From positions 496,001 through 560,000 of the forward strand of contig NZ_CP083692.1 in the NCBI RefSeq assembly GCF_020096995.1: a stretch of DNA of 64,000 nucleotides. The letters run 5' to 3'. A model generated the notes under the pieces. The model searched no databases. It was not told the origin of the DNA and saw only the letters and a list, made by a program, of their open reading frames with translations. Made by a program: the position numbers and the translations under genes. Position 1 is the stretch's first letter. The number at the start of each line of letters is the position of its first letter. The DNA is from Leucobacter sp. Psy1 (GTDB lineage: Bacteria > Actinomycetota > Actinomycetes > Actinomycetales > Microbacteriaceae). Positions 59,303 through 64,000 of the stretch are shown here, piece after piece.

Positions 59303-60331
59303 TTAGGCGCTCACCGACTTCCCGGCGGACCCGAGCCACTGCGTCGCCTCGACCACACGGGCGGACATGTCCGCCTCGGCGACCTTGCCCCACGCGCGGG
59401 GATCATACTTCTTCTTGTTGCCGACTTCGCCGTCGACCTTGAGTACCTCGTCGTAGTTCGAGAACATGTAGCCCGCGACGGAGCGGGTGAACGCGTACTG
59501 CGTGTCGGTATCGATGTTCATCTTGATGACGCCGTTGCGCACCGCCTCGTTGACCTCCTCCTGGGACGAACCGGAGCCGCCGTGGAACACGAGGTCGAGC
59601 GGGTTCGCGCCGGTGCCGTACTTCTCAGCCACACCGGCCTGGATCTCCGCGAGCAGCTCGGGGCGCAGCTTCACGTTGCCCGGCTTGTAGACGCCGTGCA
59701 CGTTGCCGAACGTGAGCGCTGTCAGATAGCGGCCGTGATCGCCGAGACCGAGGGCTTCGACCATCGCGACGGCGTCGTCGAGGGTGGTGTAGAGCTGATC
59801 GTTGATCTCGTTCGCGACGCCGTCCTCCTCGCCGCCTACGACGCCGATCTCGACCTCGAGAATCATGCGTGCGGCAGCGATGCGGGGCAGCAAGTCCTTC
59901 GCGATCTCCAGGTTCTCGGTCAGCGGGACCGCCGAGCCATCCCACATGTGCGACTGGAAGTAGGGGAGCCCTCCCTCCTTCACCCGCTCCTCGCTCGCGG
60001 CGAGCAGGGGCAGGAGGAACGTGTCGAGCGCGTCCTTCGGGCAGTGGTCGGTGTGCAGCGCGACGGTGACGTCGTATGCCTTCGCGACCTCCTCGGCGAA
60101 CTTCGCGAACGCGATCGCGCCGCCGGCGCGGTTCTTCACGGTGCGGCCGGCGAAGTAGTCTGCGCCGCCGGTGCTCACCTGGATGATGCCGTCGGAGCCC
60201 GCCTCGGCGAAGCCCTGGATCGCGGCGTTCAGCGTCTGGGAACTCGAGACGTTGACCGCGGGGAACGCGAATCCACCGCTTTTCGCGGCGTCCAACATCG
60301 CTGCGTACTGTTCAGGGGTAGCGACCGGCAT
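59303..60331 (-). CDS. fba: Class II fructose-bisphosphate aldolase
   Basis: A 342-residue zinc aldolase of glycolysis/gluconeogenesis. Zinc and active-site elements are visible: ALHTDHCPKDALDTFL near 95, EVEIGVVGGEEDGV near 160 and FHGGSGSSQEEV near 258. I chose the ATG at 60331 (MPVATPEQY), six bases after AAGGAG, over the adjacent TTG at 60334. It is divergent from glpX, which catalyses the opposing gluconeogenic step next to it. Confidence 0.96.
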   Translation of the reverse strand: MPVATPEQYAAMLDAAKSGGFAFPAVNVSSSQTLNAAIQGFAEAGSDGIIQVSTGGADYFAGRTVKNRAGGAIAFAKFAEEVAKAYDVTVALHTDHCPKDALDTFLLPLLAASEERVKEGGLPYFQSHMWDGSAVPLTENLEIAKDLLPRIAAARMILEVEIGVVGGEEDGVANEINDQLYTTLDDAVAMVEALGLGDHGRYLTALTFGNVHGVYKPGNVKLRPELLAEIQAGVAEKYGTGANPLDLVFHGGSGSSQEEVNEAVRNGVIKMNIDTDTQYAFTRSVAGYMFSNYDEVLKVDGEVGNKKKYDPRAWGKVAEADMSARVVEATQWLGSAGKSVSA

Positions 60332-60387
60332 CAATGGCTCCTTGCTTCGTAGCGACAGGGTGTCACCAGTCTAGGGCGTCTCGTCTG

Positions 60388-60393
60388 TAAACT
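60388..60393 (+). promoter_or_regulatory. -10 box TAAACT of glpX
   Basis: TAAACT 38 bases before the glpX ATG, followed by a leader with CACGGAGG as ribosome-binding site. It overlaps the upstream region of the divergent fba gene. Confidence 0.45.
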
Positions 60394-60430
60394 GGGGCCG
60401 GATCGGACAACCAGCACGGAGGCTTCACCC

Positions 60431-61414
60431 ATGACTCAACCAGACTCTCTCGATACCTGGCAGCCCGATCGCAACCTTGCCATGGAGCTGGTGCGCGCGA
60501 CCGAGGCGGCCGCGATCCGCGCGACCCCCTACGTGGGTCGCGGCGACAAGAACGCAGCCGACGGCGCCGCCGTCGACGCCATGCGCCGGTTCCTCTCCAC
60601 CGTCTCCATGAACGGCACCGTCGTTATCGGTGAGGGCGAGAAAGACGATGCCCCCTGGCTCTACAACGGCGAGCGCGTCGGCAACGGCATGGGTGCCGGC
60701 TGCGACGTCGCCGTCGACCCGATCGACGGGACCCGCCTTACCGCTGAGGGGCGCCCGGGCGCGATCTCCGTCATCGCCGTCGCCGACCGCGGCAGCATGT
60801 ACGACCCCTCAGCCGTGTTCTACATGGACAAGCTCGTATGCGGACCTGACGGTGTCGGCATCGTGGACATCCGGAAGCCCATCGGCGAGAACATCCGCGC
60901 ACTCGCTGCGAAGAAGGGCGTCGACGTCTCCGACCTCCGCGTCGCGGTGCTCGACCGCCCGCGCCACGAGCAGCTCATCGCCGAGATCCGCGAGGCCGGC
61001 GCCGGCACCCGTCTGCTGATGGACGGCGATGTCGCGGGCGGCGTGAACGCGGCCCGCTGGGACTCCCGCATCGACCTCTGCGTCGGGATCGGCGGCACCC
61101 CAGAGGGCATCATCACGGCCTGCGCCGTGAAGGCGCTCGGCGGGGTCATCCAGGGCAAGCTCTGGCCGAAGGACGACGAGGAGCGCCAGAAGGCCATCGA
61201 CGCCGGGCACGACCTCGATCGGATCCTTGAAGCCGACGACCTCGTGGCAAGCGACAACTGCTACTTCGTCGCGACGGGCATCACGGACTCCGACTTCATC
61301 GACGGCGTGCAGCGCAACGGCCCGTTCGTGCGTGCCGAAAGCATCGTCATGCGCTCCCACTCGGGCACCATCCGCCACGTCGTCAGCGACATGAAGGCGG
61401 ATCGCTGGACGTAG
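60431..61414 (+). CDS. glpX: Class II fructose-1,6-bisphosphatase
   Basis: A 327-residue metal-dependent phosphatase of gluconeogenesis. GlpX motifs are [39 protein letters not shown] and [20 protein letters not shown] (metal site). ACGGAGG precedes the ATG. Position next to fumC/xse/ispH genes matches mycobacterial Rv1099c. Confidence 0.96.
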   Translation: MTQPDSLDTWQPDRNLAMELVRATEAAAIRATPYVGRGDKNAADGAAVDAMRRFLSTVSMNGTVVIGEGEKDDAPWLYNGERVGNGMGAGCDVAVDPIDGTRLTAEGRPGAISVIAVADRGSMYDPSAVFYMDKLVCGPDGVGIVDIRKPIGENIRALAAKKGVDVSDLRVAVLDRPRHEQLIAEIREAGAGTRLLMDGDVAGGVNAARWDSRIDLCVGIGGTPEGIITACAVKALGGVIQGKLWPKDDEERQKAIDAGHDLDRILEADDLVASDNCYFVATGITDSDFIDGVQRNGPFVRAESIVMRSHSGTIRHVVSDMKADRWT

Positions 61415-61505
61415 CCCCGGCCGCCACGAGGCTCGGGCATCGCTCGTCGGAGCGGCCTCCCGTGAGGCACTTCCGTCCGGCGTGCATTCCGGTGCCTTTC
61501 GGGCG

Positions 61506-61566
61506 GTTCAATGGAGCCTTTCGCATGTTATTCGTCCGGAATTACCTGCGAAAGGCTCCACTGAAC
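61506..61566. terminator. Bidirectional hairpin between glpX and rmuC
   Basis: Twenty-base arms (61506-61525 and 61547-61566) pair with a single A-C mismatch around a 21-nt loop, between convergent genes. The arms contain CCTTTCGCA / TGCGAAAGG. A smaller AGGCAC/GTGCCT dyad with TTTC lies just upstream (61471-61500). Confidence 0.7.
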
Positions 61567-61705
61567 CCGCGCACTGAATGGCCGGCCGGTCCGATCGGCG
61601 GAGCTGGACGGTCCCACCGGTGCGGCCGGAAACGCCCGGAGCCGGGCACGGGTGACGGCGTCGAAGGACGCCGAGTGCAGTGAGAAAGGACCCGGGTCAC
61701 CGCGC

Positions 61706-63130
61706 TCAGTCTCGGGTAGAGGATGCGGTCCCGGTCGCGGCCGATGCGGGGCCCGCGGGCTCAGGAGCCGCCGTGACACCTGCCGCAGCACCACGGGAAC
61801 CGGCTCCACCTGCCCCTGCGCGATCGGAGCCGGCGTCATCGGCACCGGCGTCATCGGCACCGGCGTCCGGCTCCGGGGTGCGGAGTTCGGGCGCGACGAG
61901 CGGGCGCGCCGTGTCTTCGAGCTGGCGCGGTTCGGTGCCGATGTTCTCGCCGTTGAGCGCGCCGATCTTGCGCGCCGTCGGGAGCACCTGCCGTTCGAGC
62001 GAGCCGACGTAGGCGTTGTAGTCCTGCACTCCGCGTGAGAGCGTGCGGCCGAGCTTGTCGAGGTGCGTGGCGGTGCGGCCGATGCGGCGGTGGAGTTCAC
62101 GGCTCAAGTCGAAGAGGGTGCGTGCTTCTGTCGTCAGCGATTCCTGTCTCCAGCTGTGCGCGATCGACTTGAGGATCGCCCACAGGCTGACCGGTGAAGC
62201 GAGGGCGACGCGGCGCTCGAAGGCGAACTCGAGAAGGAGGGGATCGGCGTCGAGCGCGCTGGAGAGCAGCGACTCGCTCGGCACGAACGCGACGACGAGT
62301 TCAGGCGAATCCTCGAGCGCGCTCCAGTAGTCGCGGTTGCTGAGCGCGAGCACGTGGTCGCGGAGAGCTTTCGCGTGTTTCGCGAGGAGTTCGCGTCGGC
62401 GTGCTCCCGTTTCGTCGTCGACGGGGTCGAGGTGCTGAGCCTGCAGGTGCGCGTCGAACGGCACCTTCGCGTCGATCGCAAGCGCTTTTCCACCCGGCAG
62501 GTGGATGACCACGTCGGGGCGGGCACCCCCGTGCTCGGTGGTGAGCTGATGCTGCACCGTGAAATCGACGTGCTCGAGCATGCCTGCAGCCTCGATGATG
62601 CGCCGCAACTGGGTCTCGCCCCAGATGCCGCGCGTGGTGTTCGATCGGAGCGCCGACGCGAGGGACTCTGCGGTGCCGCGCAGCTTCTCCTCCGCAGTCG
62701 CCGCCTGGCGGAGCTGCTCGGTCAGTTCGCCGTGCTGGGCGGCGCGTTGCTGCTCGAGCGTCGTGACGGTCCGCTCGAGTTTACCGACGCTGTCGCGCAA
62801 CGGCGCGAGGTGCTGGAGGACGCGCTGCTCCTCGCGATCCTGCTCGGCGCGCTGCTCGAGTGCGCTGTGGGCGTCGCGCAGCCGCTCTTCGAGGCCGCGC
62901 GCCCGCGTCTGATGCGCCGCGAGTTCCTCGCGAACCCGGCGATGCTCGCCCTCGGCGTCGAGTCGTGCCTGCTGCACGGCCAGAGCCCGCTCCTGCTCGG
63001 CGCGGGAACGCACCTCGTCGACGCGGACCTCACCGGAAGCGACGCCCGAACGGCGCCCCGCGAACCAGCCGGCCAGGGCGGCGACCAGCGCGATCACGAC
63101 GGTGAGGAACGATGCGGCGAGGGGAGTCAT
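61706..63130 (-). CDS. rmuC: DNA recombination protein RmuC homolog
   Basis: A 474-residue protein. One N-terminal transmembrane helix (about 5-25, IALVAALAGWFAG) is followed by a long coiled coil (about 40-165) and the RmuC nuclease-like domain (GIWGETQLRRIIEAAGM near 168, GKALAIDAKVPFDAHL near 210, PSESLLSSAL). RmuC limits recombination at inverted repeats in E. coli. The C-terminal ~60 residues are Ala/Gly/Asp-rich repeats (GADDAGADDAG) and vary freely. Confidence 0.92.
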   Translation of the reverse strand: MTPLAASFLTVVIALVAALAGWFAGRRSGVASGEVRVDEVRSRAEQERALAVQQARLDAEGEHRRVREELAAHQTRARGLEERLRDAHSALEQRAEQDREEQRVLQHLAPLRDSVGKLERTVTTLEQQRAAQHGELTEQLRQAATAEEKLRGTAESLASALRSNTTRGIWGETQLRRIIEAAGMLEHVDFTVQHQLTTEHGGARPDVVIHLPGGKALAIDAKVPFDAHLQAQHLDPVDDETGARRRELLAKHAKALRDHVLALSNRDYWSALEDSPELVVAFVPSESLLSSALDADPLLLEFAFERRVALASPVSLWAILKSIAHSWRQESLTTEARTLFDLSRELHRRIGRTATHLDKLGRTLSRGVQDYNAYVGSLERQVLPTARKIGALNGENIGTEPRQLEDTARPLVAPELRTPEPDAGADDAGADDAGSDRAGAGGAGSRGAAAGVTAAPEPAGPASAATGTASSTRD

Positions 63131-63202
63131 GCCCTCATCGTCTCAGGTGCCACCGACATCGGCGAAGATAGCCCGTACCTCGCCGCACGCGCCGCTACGG
63201 CG

Positions 63203-63787
63203 CTACAGCTTCAGCGGGATCGCCTTCAGCGTCTGGATGCGGAGGCCAGTAGTCTTCGCGAGCGCGGTCACGCTCGAGGCGGCATGGCGTCGCGCGGCAT
63301 CGATGATGATGGCGGCGCAGGCTTCGGCGTCGGCGAGTGCGTTGTGGTGCGAGAACTCGCCGAACCCGGCGGCAGCGGCCGCGAGGGGCAAACGGTGCGA
63401 GGGGATGTCATAGGTTTTTCGGGACACCTGAACGCTGCAGAGGTAGCGCAGCTTCGGCACCGGGGTGATGGTCTCGGCGCAGGCGCCGCGGATCACGCCC
63501 ATGTCGAACCCGGCGTTGTGCGCGACGGCGACGTCGGCGCCGATGAAGTCGCGCAGCTGCTGCAGCTGGTCGCCCCACTCCGGTGCGTCGGTAACCATCG
63601 CGGGCGTGATGCCGTGGATCCGGATGTTCATCGACAGAAACTCGCCGTGGGTCGCCGGGGGCCGGATCAGCCACTCCGCCCGTTCGACGACGGCACCGCC
63701 CCGCACCCGGACGAGCCCGACGGCGCAGGCGGATGAGGAGTGGCTGTTCGCGGTCTCGAAATCGATCGCGGTGAAGTCGACGGGCAC
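63203..63787 (-). CDS. DEDDh 3'-5' exonuclease (DnaQ-like)
   Basis: A 194-residue exonuclease. ExoI FTAIDFETAN supplies D9 and E11, ExoII VAHNAGFDMGVI supplies an Asp near 96, and ExoIII HHNALADAEACA supplies the His and Asp near 151-156. It is a stand-alone proofreading-type or DNA-repair nuclease rather than the replicative epsilon subunit, since it lacks the polymerase-binding tail. ATG start at 63787; likely co-oriented with rmuC. Confidence 0.9.
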   Translation of the reverse strand: MPVDFTAIDFETANSHSSSACAVGLVRVRGGAVVERAEWLIRPPATHGEFLSMNIRIHGITPAMVTDAPEWGDQLQQLRDFIGADVAVAHNAGFDMGVIRGACAETITPVPKLRYLCSVQVSRKTYDIPSHRLPLAAAAAGFGEFSHHNALADAEACAAIIIDAARRHAASSVTALAKTTGLRIQTLKAIPLKL

Positions 63788-63895
63788 TCGTCAAGACTGA
63801 CATACCCCACTGACACGTACCCGAAGAAGGGGGCCGAGACCGCCACGGCGATCCCGACCCCTTCGGTCAGCCGGCTGCTGAACCCTGTCAGCGCA
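63788..63895. other. Spacer between the exonuclease and the edge gene
   Basis: About 108 bp. CCGAAGAAGGGG and CCCCTTCGG can pair imperfectly and may terminate the gene entering from the right edge. Nothing else is visible. Confidence 0.35.
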
Positions 63896-64000
63896 TCAGT
63901 GCTCCACCGGTGGCTCTGCGCCGAATCCGGTGAGCTCGCGTACTTCCATCTCGGCGGCGAGGGCGCGGGACTCCTTGGCGCGGGACGTCACCGACCCGAG
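63896..64000 (-). CDS. C-terminal end of a gene entering from the right edge
   Basis: The last 34 codons of a minus-strand frame (SRAKESRALAAEMEVRELTG, then FGAEPPVEH and TGA at 63898-63896). Codon use fits the neighbours, but the fragment is too short to assign a family. It could also be chance open frame. Confidence 0.4.
   Translation of the reverse strand, partial: LGSVTSRAKESRALAAEMEVRELTGFGAEPPVEH

Overview
The window is high-GC actinobacterial DNA with short intergenic gaps and many ATGA or GTGA gene overlaps. Protein sequences and gene order fit the family Microbacteriaceae, and Leucobacter or a near relative is my best guess. Three blocks match, from memory, conserved blocks of the Mycobacterium tuberculosis chromosome. 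They are the helicase-associated gene, csp, DUF3027 and serC block (Rv0862c-Rv0884c), the ppa, tilS, hpt, ftsH, fol, DUF3180, PH, DUF2520, lysS and clpC block (Rv3628-Rv3596c), and the phoH2, fumC, glpX, DUF4245, xseBA and ispH block (Rv1095-Rv1110). Most of the window is therefore core genome.

Layout. 1-6.98 kb: helicase-associated protein, cold-shock protein, DUF3027, serC, a DtxR-type iron regulator with every metal ligand kept, gdhA and a secreted NlpC/P60-like protein. 7.1-7.5 kb: tRNA-Arg(CCT) with a near-exact copy of its 3' end 308 bp downstream, enclosing an IS481-family transposase relic, so an integrated element was almost entirely lost here. 7.65-12.55 kb: TetR regulator, an NfeD/flotillin/PH-domain operon, a YqaJ nuclease and an orphan response regulator. 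12.55-13.85 kb: rplJ-rplL with promoter, leader attenuator and terminator. 14-17.8 kb: an asymmetric heterodimeric ABC exporter and the SRP RNA.

18-38 kb: ppa, tilS, hpt, ftsH, a folP-folB fusion, folK, DUF3180, two PH-domain genes, DUF2520, lysS, cls, an ATP-grasp ligase with a histone-H1-like tail, a NylB-like amide hydrolase, and clpC. Relative to the usual order, folE, panC and lsr2 are absent. 38-42 kb: argA, an anchored secreted protein, and a glutarate-type CoA-transferase/glutaryl-CoA dehydrogenase pair with a TetR regulator. 42.4-64 kb: PIN-PhoH ATPase, an asparagine synthetase without its Cys2 nucleophile, an OpuC-type osmoprotectant importer, a glutaminase-STAS-cNMP fusion, fumC, carbonic anhydrase, DUF4245, xseBA, ispH, a small alarmone synthetase, class II aldolase (fba), glpX, rmuC and a DEDDh exonuclease.

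Two patterns run through the window. At least fourteen genes have a TANNNT -10 box placed so that transcription would begin at or within about two bases of the start codon, which points to widespread leaderless mRNA. Many gene ends carry long, nearly perfect hairpins with UUCG-type or other short loops and weak U-tracts. The most interesting candidate for an undescribed system is the adjacent pair at 31.4-34.5 kb: an ATP-grasp amide-forming enzyme and a NylB-family amide-cleaving enzyme, in the slot where relatives usually carry lsr2.
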